A stretch of DNA of 56,790 bases from a bacterium (GCA_024229695.1 JAAESD010000182.1:1-56790), one strand, 5' to 3'; positions 42,386 through 52,206 are shown, counted from the stretch's first letter. Notes: generated by a model not told the origin, from the sequence alone. Program-made: numbers and translations.

Positions 42386-44437
42386 CTAGTCAGTCCACTT
42401 TTGTAGCCATGACATGACTTCATTGTGCCACTGAATTGAATTCTGTGGTTTCAGTACCCAGTGATTTTCATCTGGATAGTAAAGCAGTCTTGCAGGAACA
42501 CCCATTCTTCTCAAGGCAGTAAAAGTACTCATTCCCTGAGTATCTACTACCCGATAATCCAATGCTCCATGAACAACCAAAGTTGGCACATGCCAGTTCT
42601 GCACGTAATCGGCAGGATTGTGGGTGCCGTATCCGCTGCCTTCTTCCCATGGCGCACCGTTGTGCTCCCATTCAGGGAACCAGAGCTCTTCTGTATCGTA
42701 GTAAGCCATTCTCTCATCAAGGTTTCCATCGTGGCAAATAAACGCCTTGAATTTCTTACCAAACTCTTGTCCATGCATCCAGTTGATCATGTAGCCACCA
42801 TAGCTTGCGCCTGCGGCAACAATATTATCGGCATCCATCCAGTTGTATGTTTCAAGTGCAGCAGCCAATCCTTTTTCCAGATCCTCAAGAGGCCTGTCGC
42901 CCCAGTGGTGACTGATTGCATCGCAGAAGTCCTGCCCATAACCGGTTGAGCCATGGAAATCTACAGCGATGGTTGTGAAGCCTGCACCAACATATGCTTG
43001 AGGGTTCCATCGGTAATGGAAGTCGTTACCAAAGCTACCTTGAGGTCCACCGTGAACAAGAAAAGCGATTGGCCACTTTTGACCTGCATCAGCTTTTTCC
43101 TGAGTCCAGTCGTAAGGTTTTACAACATAGGCGTAAACGGTTTCGTCGTTCCAGCCTTTGAAGGTCATTTGTTCAGCAGCACCAATCAGGCAGTCGGCAA
43201 TTTTTTCATCGTTGATGTGAGTGACAACTTTGTGGTCTTTGCCGTTGTATTTTACGCTATGAATTTCAGCAGGACCGGCCAGAGATTCGTGAGCATAATA
43301 AAGTCTGTCTTTACCAACAGCTAGTTGCTGGTTTTTGCCATCACGAACAAGCAGTTTGACTTTATTGTCTTTGATTCTGACTGAGAAAATTGATCGTTGA
43401 CCAAGATGGTTGGCAAAACAGATCAGCGATTTTCCATCTGGTGACCAGCTGTATCCATAAGGGCTGAGGTCAAGATTGTTGTAAATCAAATCCAGTGTTT
43501 TCTCTGAACCGTCTTTCCAGTTGCGAAGTACGAAATGGAATCGGTCAGCCTCAAAGTTTGGCCTGTCCATTGCCAGATAGCAGAGAGTTTTCCCGTCAGG
43601 TGAGAACGATGGAGTTGTGTCCCATGCCTTGTTCTCTGTAATCTTTGTCCACTGGCCAGAACCATCGGTTGGAACAGAGTAGATGTTGTAATCCGTGCTC
43701 CATGCAGGTTCGCTGCCTGGCAGAACTTTAGCTGTGAAAAGCAGAGCAGAGCCATCTGGAGTTAGAGTGACTTCTTCCATGCCGCCCCAAGGGTGAGTAG
43801 GGGTATCGGCATCAAGAGTTGACATCAAGTCCCAGGTCTTGCCACCAAGTGCTGGATGTTGTGAAAGGAATATATGAGTTCGCTTACCATCTTCCCAGGT
43901 GTCCCAGTGGCGGAACATAAGTTCATCGTAAACCATACCGGTTGTTGGGCTCGATGCAATTTCTTCATCACGCAGAACAGTTTCTTCCATTGTCAGACCA
44001 GGGTAAACATCAATGGCCAGTAAGAACGAATGCAACTCGGCAGAAACTTCCATTCCTCCGATATCAAGAGGCAGATCTGTTACCTGTGAAGCTTCACCAC
44101 CGTCAGGGTCAATAAGCCATATCTGTGATGAGCCATTGCGAGTGGATAGGAAAACTATCGATCCGCAAGGTCCCCATCTGGGGTTGAAGTCTGCGGCAGG
44201 GTCAGTAGTGAGTTGTCTGAGGTTTTGACCATCACTGTCAATAATCCAGAGATCGGTTCTGCCTTTGTTTGCTTCAAGGTCTGTTGACCTGAGAACAAAG
44301 GCAATGCGACTGCCATCGGCAGAAACTTGCGGATCACCAATGCGGTCCATTGCAAGCATGTCGTTAATAGTAAACGGATGTGCAGCAGCAAAAGAGAGAA
44401 CGGGAACTAACAGCAAAAAGAAAACAAGAAAACGCAA
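42386..44437 (-). CDS. S9 family prolyl-oligopeptidase/acylaminoacyl-type peptidase, secreted
   Basis: 683 residues, TTG start with CGGAGGTACAACC ahead of it. The signal peptide ends near SFAAA. An N-terminal TolB/WD-like propeller (about 20-390: DPQVSADGSRIAF, DFNPRWGPCGSIVF, DTTPSFSPDGKTLCYL) precedes the alpha/beta-hydrolase domain. The nucleophile is Ser545 in GASYGGYMIN; the Asp is in HGALDYRVV and the His in DENHWV. It should remove short peptides in the periplasm or outside. No sorting domain. Subfamily S9B or S9C cannot be fixed. Confidence 0.92.
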   Translation of the reverse strand: MRFLVFFLLLVPVLSFAAAHPFTINDMLAMDRIGDPQVSADGSRIAFVLRSTDLEANKGRTDLWIIDSDGQNLRQLTTDPAADFNPRWGPCGSIVFLSTRNGSSQIWLIDPDGGEASQVTDLPLDIGGMEVSAELHSFLLAIDVYPGLTMEETVLRDEEIASSPTTGMVYDELMFRHWDTWEDGKRTHIFLSQHPALGGKTWDLMSTLDADTPTHPWGGMEEVTLTPDGSALLFTAKVLPGSEPAWSTDYNIYSVPTDGSGQWTKITENKAWDTTPSFSPDGKTLCYLAMDRPNFEADRFHFVLRNWKDGSEKTLDLIYNNLDLSPYGYSWSPDGKSLICFANHLGQRSIFSVRIKDNKVKLLVRDGKNQQLAVGKDRLYYAHESLAGPAEIHSVKYNGKDHKVVTHINDEKIADCLIGAAEQMTFKGWNDETVYAYVVKPYDWTQEKADAGQKWPIAFLVHGGPQGSFGNDFHYRWNPQAYVGAGFTTIAVDFHGSTGYGQDFCDAISHHWGDRPLEDLEKGLAAALETYNWMDADNIVAAGASYGGYMINWMHGQEFGKKFKAFICHDGNLDERMAYYDTEELWFPEWEHNGAPWEEGSGYGTHNPADYVQNWHVPTLVVHGALDYRVVDTQGMSTFTALRRMGVPARLLYYPDENHWVLKPQNSIQWHNEVMSWLQKWTD

Positions 44438-44545
44438 GGTTGTACCTCCGGTTAAGAGCGTTAATTCTACCGCACGAATATACTAGATTTTAGTCATTGT
44501 TGCGACATCGAAGTAAATTACTGTATATTCAGTGTGGAGGAATTA

Positions 44546-46330
44546 ATGATTGTTTTTTTAATACTACTGTTGATGGCTACACCTTTAGTTGCTACAGAGT
44601 TACCATATCCTTGCGGCGCAGAGCCAAAACTTGATGCTGTTGCCGGGCCAGTGTTGCCTCATATTTCGGGACCTTTGCCAACAACACTTGATTGGACTGA
44701 TAACGATGGCAACTGGATTACTCCGGTTCGTGACCAGGGTCTTTGTGGTGCCTGTTGGGTTTTTGCGCCTGTTGCTGCTTTTGAATCATGGTTAATGATT
44801 GAAGAGGGTATTCCCGGACAGATGGATCTTGATCTTTCCGAGCAACGAATTTTGTCATGCAGTATTAACCAGACCGGGTGTCTGGTCGGTATTACACGGC
44901 ATGCTTATGACTTTATGGTTCAAAGCGGAATTTGTGATGAAGCATGTTTTCCATACCAGGCAGATGATCAGGTATCATGTGGTGATGCTTGCCCTGATAT
45001 CGGTTCCAGATTGGAGTTTCTTGGAAATTGGGAGGAAATAACAAATGCCTTTATAGATGTTGCCGCAATAAATCAGGCACTTCAGTATGGACCGGTAGTA
45101 GCATATCTGGATGTTTATTATGATTTCTTCTGGCATGGTGAAGGTGTTTATGATGCTCACAGTTCTTTCCCAACCGGATCAAGTCATGAGCTTCTGATTA
45201 TTGGATACGATGATGATATTCAAGCATGGAAAGTTAAGAATTCCTGGGGTGAACAGTGGGGTGTTGATGGAATCGGTTGGATTGCCTATGACAGTGGATG
45301 TAATCTGGGAGCCTGGAGTTCCAGATGTTCTGATTATAATTCACCACCAAGACTGAACAATGCTGTTCTGGATCCTGTTGAAGGAGAACGGGGCGATTCT
45401 TTCAGTTGGCAAGTTGAATACAGTGATCTTGAAGGTGATTATCCTATTTCACATATGATTAATATTTATTGTGATGGTGATTTCTATTTTGAAATGTCGA
45501 TGAATTCCGACGGGCAGCAGGGAGAGTATGGAACAATCTGGACTGCCAGTGCAGTTTTGGATTCTATCGGTTTTTATGCTTACTCGTTTAATTTTTTAAA
45601 TGAATACGGGCAGCGAGTTGTGTGGCCATCAGTGCCAATTGAAGGACCGATTGTTCGTGAAGATGTGGATTGGCCTCCAGAGTTATTTGATCCTTTGTGC
45701 ACACCAGAGCAAGGCCCAGCAGGTGAGTTTGTTTTTCAAATTCGATATTATGACAGAGACGGCGATTGGCCTACAACGAATAGAAGTGTGATAATTGGCC
45801 TGCCAGATGAAGAAGGTTTTATTGAGCTTGAAATGGAAACGTCTGGAAGTAGCCCTGCCGACACATTGTTATATACTGCAATCGCAGACTTGGAAATAGT
45901 TGGCGATTACAGGAACAGGTTTATTTTTATAAATGAACCAGGAGACATGGTAATATCACCTGAAGAATGGGAAGGCTGGTACGAAGGACCAGAAGTAACT
46001 ACTCAGACTGCAGTTGAAGATCCTCCACCAGATCCTGAGCAACAATCCACTCTATCGACAACACTTTTTGCACCAAGACCCAACCCTTCAGCTGGAGATG
46101 TTCAGGTTGCATTTGAACTTGCCACTGGCGCCTATGCTGTTGTTGAAGTATTTGATCTTGCTGGCCGCAGAGTTAAAACCTTGTGCAAACAATGGATGCC
46201 TGCAGGGATGACAGATTTGTATTGGAATGGGAAAACTTCTTCAGAAGTTCCGGTTGCAACGGGAGTATATTTTATTCGATTGCAAACTGATACAACTGTA
46301 CTTACTCGTCGGGTTGTGATGGCGAGATAG
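44546..46330 (+). CDS. Secreted papain-family (C1) cysteine peptidase with sorting domain
   Basis: 594 residues from ATG after GTGGAGGAATTA; a GTG four codons earlier overlaps the ribosome site. The signal peptide ends at LVA (about residue 16). The catalytic domain has no long propeptide and starts LDWTDNDGNWITPVRDQG. Cys70 is in LCGACWVFA, His214 in SSHELLI and Asn232 in VKNSWGEQWG, a full C1 triad. Two beta-sandwich domains (about 265-380 and 385-490) follow. The C-terminal domain is a diverged sorting domain (PRPNPSAGDVQV and FDLAGRRVKTL) rather than PNPFNP. Probably an extracellular digestive peptidase. Confidence 0.92.
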   Translation: MIVFLILLLMATPLVATELPYPCGAEPKLDAVAGPVLPHISGPLPTTLDWTDNDGNWITPVRDQGLCGACWVFAPVAAFESWLMIEEGIPGQMDLDLSEQRILSCSINQTGCLVGITRHAYDFMVQSGICDEACFPYQADDQVSCGDACPDIGSRLEFLGNWEEITNAFIDVAAINQALQYGPVVAYLDVYYDFFWHGEGVYDAHSSFPTGSSHELLIIGYDDDIQAWKVKNSWGEQWGVDGIGWIAYDSGCNLGAWSSRCSDYNSPPRLNNAVLDPVEGERGDSFSWQVEYSDLEGDYPISHMINIYCDGDFYFEMSMNSDGQQGEYGTIWTASAVLDSIGFYAYSFNFLNEYGQRVVWPSVPIEGPIVREDVDWPPELFDPLCTPEQGPAGEFVFQIRYYDRDGDWPTTNRSVIIGLPDEEGFIELEMETSGSSPADTLLYTAIADLEIVGDYRNRFIFINEPGDMVISPEEWEGWYEGPEVTTQTAVEDPPPDPEQQSTLSTTLFAPRPNPSAGDVQVAFELATGAYAVVEVFDLAGRRVKTLCKQWMPAGMTDLYWNGKTSSEVPVATGVYFIRLQTDTTVLTRRVVMAR

Positions 46331-46331
46331 T

Positions 46332-47306
46332 TTAGCCTAACAAGTATTCCGCATCGACAAGCACATTCCCGGTTTCATCATGAACCGCATACTGAAAACC
46401 TTTGCCGATAGCAAAAGCGCCAGCTTCACCACGCTTGTTGATTGCCAGAAAACCGACCTGAACTTTTCTATACTCGGGATACCTGTTTACAATTCTTTCA
46501 ACCGCAGCTTTGCATGCTTCCTGTGGCGACAAGCCTTGTCGCATCAATTCAACAACCAGAAAACTGCCGACGGTTTTAATTACCGCTTCACCAACTCCGG
46601 TTGCACATGCACCGCCTATTTCGTTATCGACAAAAAGAGCTGCACCGATAATAGGAGAGTCCCCAACACGACCGTGCATTTTGTATGAAAGCCCGCTGGT
46701 TGTGCAGCAGCCTGACAGGTCGCCGGTCTGGTCAATTGCGAGCATGGAAATTGTGTCGTGGTCAGCCTGATCCGGGCGGATTGGTTCGTAGTTGCCACCA
46801 TCTTTGAGCCATTGTTTCCAACTTGCTTTAGCTTTTGGTGTCAGCAGATTTTCTTTTTCAAAACCCTGGTCCAGAGCAAACCGGAGTGCACCTTCGCCAA
46901 CCAACATTACATGTGGAGTCTCTTCCATAACTTTTCTGGCAACAGATACCGGATGCTTGATGTGCTGCAAAAATGCAACAGATCCGGCGTTGCCAGTTTC
47001 ATCCATTATGCAGGAGTCAAGTGTCACGTAGCCATCGCGGTCAGGGTAGCCACCGTAGCCAACAGTCCGGACTTCCGGGTCGCCTTCGCATACTCGCACA
47101 CCGGTTTCTATGGCATCGAGTGCACGTTCACCTTCAACAAGTTTTTTCCAGGCAGCAACATTGGCAGGCATACCAAATGACCAGGTGGATACTACCAATG
47201 GCTTGCGAACAGGACCGGTTGATGCAATTAATCTGGTAGCGTTTCCTGCTGTTAAAGCAGCAGCTCCCAGGGCGGCAGTTTTGATAAATTCGCGTCGTGT
47301 TTTCAT
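46332..47306 (-). CDS. Glycosylasparaginase (N-terminal nucleophile hydrolase) with Tat signal
   Basis: 324 residues. The N-terminus TRREFIKTAALGAAALTAG is a twin-arginine signal, so the enzyme is exported folded. The domain matches N4-(beta-N-acetylglucosaminyl)-asparaginases: GNAGSVAFLQH, HDTISMLAID and GRVGDSPIIGAALFVDN, GGACATGVGEAV. Self-cleavage before Thr185 (HD-T) should make alpha and beta chains with Thr as nucleophile. It releases the sugar from Asn-linked glycans of peptides or acts on beta-aspartyl bonds. Together with the neighbouring peptidases it suggests glycoprotein use. Its stop lies one base from that of the convergent papain-like gene. Confidence 0.92.
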   Translation of the reverse strand: MKTRREFIKTAALGAAALTAGNATRLIASTGPVRKPLVVSTWSFGMPANVAAWKKLVEGERALDAIETGVRVCEGDPEVRTVGYGGYPDRDGYVTLDSCIMDETGNAGSVAFLQHIKHPVSVARKVMEETPHVMLVGEGALRFALDQGFEKENLLTPKAKASWKQWLKDGGNYEPIRPDQADHDTISMLAIDQTGDLSGCCTTSGLSYKMHGRVGDSPIIGAALFVDNEIGGACATGVGEAVIKTVGSFLVVELMRQGLSPQEACKAAVERIVNRYPEYRKVQVGFLAINKRGEAGAFAIGKGFQYAVHDETGNVLVDAEYLLG

Positions 47307-47391
47307 GTTTTTAAGTGTAAACTTACAAAGTATATGAGGTCAATAGTTAGAGTTGGCTTACTTAAATCACATAACAATGTTAGGGTAATTG

Positions 47392-47829
47392 ATGCAGATT
47401 GTTGAGATAATGCATGGTTCAGAGGAATATAAAATGACTCTTGATCTTCGTGATCAAGTTTTAAGAATTCCATTAGGAATGAGGCTGTCGGACAATGACA
47501 TTGTCGGAGAGCAACAGCAACTTCATTTTGGCCTCTTTCAGGATTCTGTGCTTGTTGCGAGCGTTATATTCAAACCCCTTTGCAGCAAGAAAGCAAAATT
47601 ACGCCAAATGGCAGTTCATACTGATTTTCAGGGGTGTGGCTATGGCGCTATGCTAGTAAATCTTTCAGAACAGAAAATTTTTGGTTTGGGCTATAAAGAA
47701 ATTGAAATGGCTGCCAGAGAAACAGCTGTTGGTTTCTACCAGAAACTTGGCTATTCCAAGCAGGGTGAAATGTTTACTGAAGTTGGGATTCCACATTATC
47801 ATATGGTTAAACAGAATTGTTATCGCTGA
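47392..47829 (+). CDS. GNAT-family acetyltransferase
   Basis: 145 residues, ATG start (ribosome site weak, TTAGGGTAATTG). The acetyl-CoA loop is RQMAVHTDFQGCGYGAML, followed by AARETAVGFYQKLGY, the standard GNAT motifs A and B. The ELAA/YjcF-like subfamily looks similar. Substrate unknown. The 3' end overlaps the convergent CotH gene by ten bases. Confidence 0.88.
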   Translation: MQIVEIMHGSEEYKMTLDLRDQVLRIPLGMRLSDNDIVGEQQQLHFGLFQDSVLVASVIFKPLCSKKAKLRQMAVHTDFQGCGYGAMLVNLSEQKIFGLGYKEIEMAARETAVGFYQKLGYSKQGEMFTEVGIPHYHMVKQNCYR

Positions 47830-50063
47830 ATAACAAGTTTCTGTGTGTCTCTTCCAGTTTCGTTTTCCAGACTCAGCAGATAAACTCCAGTTGCCAGGTT
47901 GTCAACATTCAGAGTCATCAGTTGAGTTGCAGGTCCAGTTGGCACTGTCTTTACAAGCCTTCCAGCCAGATCGTAAATAGCTATACGAGTATTCAATCCT
48001 ATGCCGGGAGAAAAACGAATAGAGACATCGTTCTTTGCCGGGTTTGGTGAAATACTGTTGAGTGTAAGCATCGGAATGAAGTTGTGTGAGTATTCCACTG
48101 CTCCAACCTGATATTCCGACCCGGTTTCATCAATTACATTCAGTCTATAAAGAACAGATTCATTTGGACCGATTGGATGTTGATCCAATGCTGACCAGTT
48201 GTAGTTATTAACTTGAGATAAAGGTACATTCCATTGACTGCCATTACTGTTTCCAGTCAAAGTAAAACTTAGATTTTCAGCAATAACTGTCCACTGTAAC
48301 AGAGCACCATCTGTAGCAGGTTCTACAGAAAAGTTAGATAAAAAGATAGGTTGAAAAGAACCGTTTATCTGACCTGGTGTGCCGTGGCCAGTTGATGCAG
48401 TCCAGTTCGAATAATGGTTATTATCGATATTAGGGGACATGAGTTCAAGAGTTGGGCCGTTGCCATCTGGTGCTGTTGGCCATGGCGCGTTGTCATCGTA
48501 AAGCACGTAGTCAACAAGTAGACCTTCAGTATTGAACAGCCTGATTATTTCGCCACCGCCAGAAAATCCAAACCCGATATTTCCAATTGCATCAACACCC
48601 GGGAAAGCATTTGAAAAATCATAGAGGTTTTTGCATAAGACAAGATAACCATCTGCTGGAATCACTGTGTCTGCCGGGAGATAAAATGAATGAGAGTCTT
48701 TCTCGTCGCGCAGGCACCAGCCCGATACATCCAACGGTTCTACCATCGGGTTGAAAATTTCGACCCAATCACCTGGATCAAAACCATCATCCGAGTTGTA
48801 GTTGATTTCATTTATTACCGGGTCAACGGGCATTTCAATTCCCCATTGAGTGTCTAACCAGGCAACGCGATTATGAATCCAGTTTCGTAACCACTGAACT
48901 TCTTCAAGCCATGTATCACCGATGAAGTAGTTGGGCCAGACATGTTCTCCAAGTCGTGGCCAGCGTTCGAAATCCCTTTCCTGGGATTCAGTAATGAGCT
49001 CTGTGTAATCGTCCAGCAAGCCATCGATTTCTGAAAGTCTCAGAACACTTTGCCGACGACGTGACCATGATTCAGAGAGTTGTTCCTGTATATTATGATA
49101 AGGATTGAAAACCAGAGGCCATGCCCAGAGCTGGACAAACATGGACCATCCTTCAACGTCCCAGTGACTTTCGTACGAATTATTGCCAAGAGCGATGTTG
49201 AAGTCCCAGACAGGGCCAAGGTGTAGAACATCGTTGTAGTTGCTGTTGATAAATGTGCTTGCGAAAAAGAAGTCAGCATTGCGTGTTAATCCATTGAGCA
49301 GGATTACATCGGTGAACGATGCCATATCAAACTGATCCCGATAGTCAGGTAGAGACCCACTGTAAAGCGCATCATCAAAGGTTGTAACTTTGTCAGTAAT
49401 AAAGCTGATCATGTCTGGTGTCAGGTCATCGGCGTTCGGGTATTTTATAACCCAGAACCGATTTGGGTATTCTGTGCCGAAAAAAATATCATCTTCTTGC
49501 ACATGAAAATCCGGTTTAACTTCAGCAATGAATCCCCAGTTGGGGTCGTCTGGTGGCTCCATATTTATTCGTTCAGAATTTTGTGTGACTTTTTCCATAA
49601 ATACATAAAGTCCATCGTAGTTGCCGTTCAATACAACTTCACAATATCTGGTTCTAGGTGCCCAGTAACCCAAGTCCCTGGCAAGCTGATAAACAAGTAC
49701 ATTACGCATAAAAGTTTTGTCGCTGTATGGGGCTTGTAATACCCATTTATGTTCAGCGGGCATACCCAGAACAGAAACATTTGTGCCGGTATTAACACCG
49801 TACTGTTTTTTGGGGAAGTAATACTGACTTGAATGGCCCCGTGTCTGAATCCCGATATCATAATCTACTGAAGGATCAGTTACATAATTTCGGTTACCCG
49901 GGCCGTTGTCGATGACGCTCATTTGGGCTTCAATATCCAAAGTGTCAGGTATTGCCTGGCTATCGGTTTCAATCAAAATGATTGGCAGGTTCGATGAGGT
50001 AAAATCGACCTGAGCACATAGAGTGCTACTGATTAATACGAGGAGAATAGTTAGTGTTTTCAT
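47820..50063 (-). CDS. Secreted CotH-kinase-family protein with lamin-tail and sorting domains
   Basis: 747 residues from ATG at 50063; an earlier frame extension lacks a signal peptide at its start. The signal peptide ends at LCA (residue 16). The CotH kinase domain (about 70-410) shows IQTRGHSS, YFPKKQYGV, LQAPYSDKTFMRN, YDGLYVFMEKV and GPVWDFNIALGN with the conserved Lys, Glu and Asp residues. A lamin-tail domain (about 425-560, INEINYNSDDGFDPGDWVEIFNP) and a Glu/Thr-type beta domain follow. The sorting domain is diverged (ISPNPAKNDVSI). CotH proteins are protein kinases of spore coats; secreted bacterial versions are uncharacterised. Confidence 0.9.
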   Translation of the reverse strand: MKTLTILLVLISSTLCAQVDFTSSNLPIILIETDSQAIPDTLDIEAQMSVIDNGPGNRNYVTDPSVDYDIGIQTRGHSSQYYFPKKQYGVNTGTNVSVLGMPAEHKWVLQAPYSDKTFMRNVLVYQLARDLGYWAPRTRYCEVVLNGNYDGLYVFMEKVTQNSERINMEPPDDPNWGFIAEVKPDFHVQEDDIFFGTEYPNRFWVIKYPNADDLTPDMISFITDKVTTFDDALYSGSLPDYRDQFDMASFTDVILLNGLTRNADFFFASTFINSNYNDVLHLGPVWDFNIALGNNSYESHWDVEGWSMFVQLWAWPLVFNPYHNIQEQLSESWSRRRQSVLRLSEIDGLLDDYTELITESQERDFERWPRLGEHVWPNYFIGDTWLEEVQWLRNWIHNRVAWLDTQWGIEMPVDPVINEINYNSDDGFDPGDWVEIFNPMVEPLDVSGWCLRDEKDSHSFYLPADTVIPADGYLVLCKNLYDFSNAFPGVDAIGNIGFGFSGGGEIIRLFNTEGLLVDYVLYDDNAPWPTAPDGNGPTLELMSPNIDNNHYSNWTASTGHGTPGQINGSFQPIFLSNFSVEPATDGALLQWTVIAENLSFTLTGNSNGSQWNVPLSQVNNYNWSALDQHPIGPNESVLYRLNVIDETGSEYQVGAVEYSHNFIPMLTLNSISPNPAKNDVSIRFSPGIGLNTRIAIYDLAGRLVKTVPTGPATQLMTLNVDNLATGVYLLSLENETGRDTQKLVIQR

Positions 50064-50151
50064 AATTACTGATTGTAGGGGCGTGAACATGGTGGTCAAC
50101 TGCTAAAATAATCTTTACCAACAAGTAAATAATTACTATATTCATTTTAAT

Positions 50152-50175
50152 ATTCCATACCAAATGGTATGGAAT
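50152..50175. promoter_or_regulatory. 24-base perfect palindrome before the ABC/GTPase set
   Basis: Arms ATTCCATACC and GGTATGGAAT flank AAAT. It ends 44 bases before the first ATG of the set, lies outside any gene and has no T-run, so an operator is far likelier than a terminator. The ATACC/GGTAT core is reminiscent of TetR- or MarR-type sites; no such regulator is encoded nearby. Confidence 0.7.
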
Positions 50176-50219
50176 CACTCTAAAATTCAATAACGTATTG
50201 CTAATACAGGAGTTATGAA

Positions 50220-51467
50220 ATGTCAGACATCAAAATCACCGCTGAAATGACTCTCTTTGAAGTCACTGAGAAGTATCCTGAAACCATACCTGCTTTTGTC
50301 GAAAATGGCTTTGCTCATGTTGGCGATGAAGAAAAGCGCACAAAACAGGGAAAAATGGTCACTTTGGAACAGGCTATGATGATGAAAGGGAAAGACTTTG
50401 ATACATTCAGGGGTCTGCTGGTTGAAGCAGTAGAAAACTCACGTGAGTCTGAAGATGTGACTTTGAATATGGCTGATGATAGCCAGATGTTCCCAAGCAG
50501 TGGCGATATCAAAGTTGCCGGCTTGTTGCCATGCCCGGTTCGTCTGCCATTGATTGAAGCTTTTGAGCAGGTTCGCGATGATGTTGAAAAGAAACACGAT
50601 TTGAAAATTGGTTACAGATTGGCAGCTGCCAGTATCGGCATGGACGCAGTTGAAAAAGAGATGTTACGTATCAAGACTCAGGATGATCTGCCGCACCTGT
50701 TCTTGTCGGCAGGTTTTGAAGCATTTTTCGATCACAAGAATATGGCTCGATTCAAGGACAAGGATGTATTTGTTGATCGATCCTGGGAAAATACCAACAC
50801 AGATTTTACCGGTATAGATTTGAAAGATCCCGACAGTCATTTCTCTATGATTTCTGTTGTACCTGCAATTTTCCTGGTCGACAAAACTCAACTCCAGGAG
50901 GGCGAAGAAATTCCTCGTACCTGGAAAGAACTGCTTGATCCAAAATTTGAGCGTCGGGTAGCAATGCCTGTTGGTGACTTTGATTTGTTCAACGGAATTT
51001 TACTCACACTTTATAAGCATTATGGCGAAGACGGGATTCGTGGCGTTGCCAGAAACCTGCTCAAGTCAATGCACCCAAGCCAGGCAGCTGGCAGGTTTGC
51101 AGGTCGACAGGAAGAATCGCCGGCAATCACAGTTATCCCGTATTTTTTCAGCAAAATGGCTCACATGAATCCTAATGTTGAGATTGTCTGGCCGGACGAT
51201 GGCGCAATTATCAGTCCTGTGTTTATGCTTGAACAGACAGATGCTCCCGAAGGAACAAAAGAGCTGGCTGATTTCTTTATGAGTAAAGAAACAGGCGCAA
51301 TTCTATCTCAGCGCGGGTTGTTTCCGTCGTTGAATCCCGGTGTTGAAAACCCGTTGCCTGAAAATGCAAGCTGGTTATGGTTAGGCTGGGACTTTATTAA
51401 AGAAAATGATCTTGGTGTATTGATTCCAAAACTGTTGGATATCTTTACCGAGAACGCGGAGGTTTAG
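50220..51467 (+). CDS. Cytoplasmic substrate-binding-protein-like protein with N-terminal DUF1858-type domain
   Basis: 415 residues; ATG after CAGGAG with seven bases between. There is no signal peptide. Residues 1-70 match the DUF1858 pattern (ITAEMTLFEVTEKYPETIPAFVENGF, written here in two halves: ITAEMTLFEVTEKYPET and IPAFVENGF) but lack the usual CxGC. From about 95 on the protein is a type-2 periplasmic binding fold of the ferric/thiamine class (VAGLLPCPVRLPLIEAFEQ, VPAIFLVDKT, PRTWKELLDPKF, FNGILLTLYKHYG, ADFFMSKETGAILSQRGLFPS). Such proteins normally bind ligand outside the cell; this one must act in the cytoplasm. It is the first gene of a tight set with a GTPase and an ABC ATPase. 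Ligand unknown; a metal or anion is plausible. Confidence 0.82.
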   Translation: MSDIKITAEMTLFEVTEKYPETIPAFVENGFAHVGDEEKRTKQGKMVTLEQAMMMKGKDFDTFRGLLVEAVENSRESEDVTLNMADDSQMFPSSGDIKVAGLLPCPVRLPLIEAFEQVRDDVEKKHDLKIGYRLAAASIGMDAVEKEMLRIKTQDDLPHLFLSAGFEAFFDHKNMARFKDKDVFVDRSWENTNTDFTGIDLKDPDSHFSMISVVPAIFLVDKTQLQEGEEIPRTWKELLDPKFERRVAMPVGDFDLFNGILLTLYKHYGEDGIRGVARNLLKSMHPSQAAGRFAGRQEESPAITVIPYFFSKMAHMNPNVEIVWPDDGAIISPVFMLEQTDAPEGTKELADFFMSKETGAILSQRGLFPSLNPGVENPLPENASWLWLGWDFIKENDLGVLIPKLLDIFTENAEV

Positions 51468-51468
51468 T

Positions 51469-52206
51469 GTGAAGTTAGTAACAGTAAGTGGACCGCCGTC
51501 GTCTGGAAAGACATCGGTGATTCTGAAAACACTGGAACATTTGCAGGCACAAAAACTCAATGTCGGCGTAGTGAAATTTGACTGTCTTTACACTGACGAC
51601 GATGAAATTTATCGCAAGGTTGGAGTGCCGGTTAAAAAAGGACTTTCAGGCGCACTTTGTCCCGACCACTACTTTGTCAGCAATATTGAAGAGTGTGTGC
51701 AGTGGGGAATCAAAGAAAATCTCGATGTTCTGGTTAGCGAAAGTGCTGGGCTTTGCAATCGATGTTCACCTTATGTACGCGAAATTCTTGCAGTCTGTGT
51801 AATAGATAATCTTTCCGGTATCAACACTCCTAAAAAAATTGGCCCGATGCTCAAGAGTGCTGACATCGTAATCATTACCAAAGGTGATATCGTAAGTCAG
51901 GCAGAGCGTGAAGTATTTGCATCGCGCGTTCACAGAGTAAATCCAAAAGCACGAATTATGCATGTCAACGGCATCACCGGTCAGGGCAGTTTTGAGTTTT
52001 CAACTCTGTGGACTGATGGCGATGAAGTTGAAACAGTCGAAGGTAAAAAACTGAGGTTCTCAATGCCGGCTGCTCTTTGCAGTTACTGTCTGGGTGAAAC
52101 CAGAATCGGTAGTGAATTCCAGATGGGTAATGTCAGAAAAATGGACCTTGGCGATACTACAAGACAAACTGCAGATCCAATGACTTCACCCAAGGAGAGC
52201 AAGTAA
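51469..52206 (+). CDS. HypB/UreG-like SIMIBI GTPase
   Basis: 245 residues; GTG start one base after the previous stop, with GCGGAGG in the end of that gene. Walker A is GPPSSGKTS (residues 8-16). VKFDCLYTDDDE is the base of the switch region, VLVSESAGLCNRCSPYV matches the ENxGNLVCP element of HypB but with an added CxxC, and IITKGD is the guanine-specificity motif. A second CxxC (CSYC) lies near residue 203. HypB and UreG deliver nickel to enzymes; the cysteines suggest metal binding here too. A C-terminal ~45-residue extension follows. Overlaps the next gene by one base (TAATG). Confidence 0.85.
   Translation: MKLVTVSGPPSSGKTSVILKTLEHLQAQKLNVGVVKFDCLYTDDDEIYRKVGVPVKKGLSGALCPDHYFVSNIEECVQWGIKENLDVLVSESAGLCNRCSPYVREILAVCVIDNLSGINTPKKIGPMLKSADIVIITKGDIVSQAEREVFASRVHRVNPKARIMHVNGITGQGSFEFSTLWTDGDEVETVEGKKLRFSMPAALCSYCLGETRIGSEFQMGNVRKMDLGDTTRQTADPMTSPKESK

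Noticed and set aside
50152..50175. Palindrome read as a terminator of the CotH gene
   Set aside because: The CotH gene is transcribed leftward, away from it, so the palindrome lies at its 5' side.
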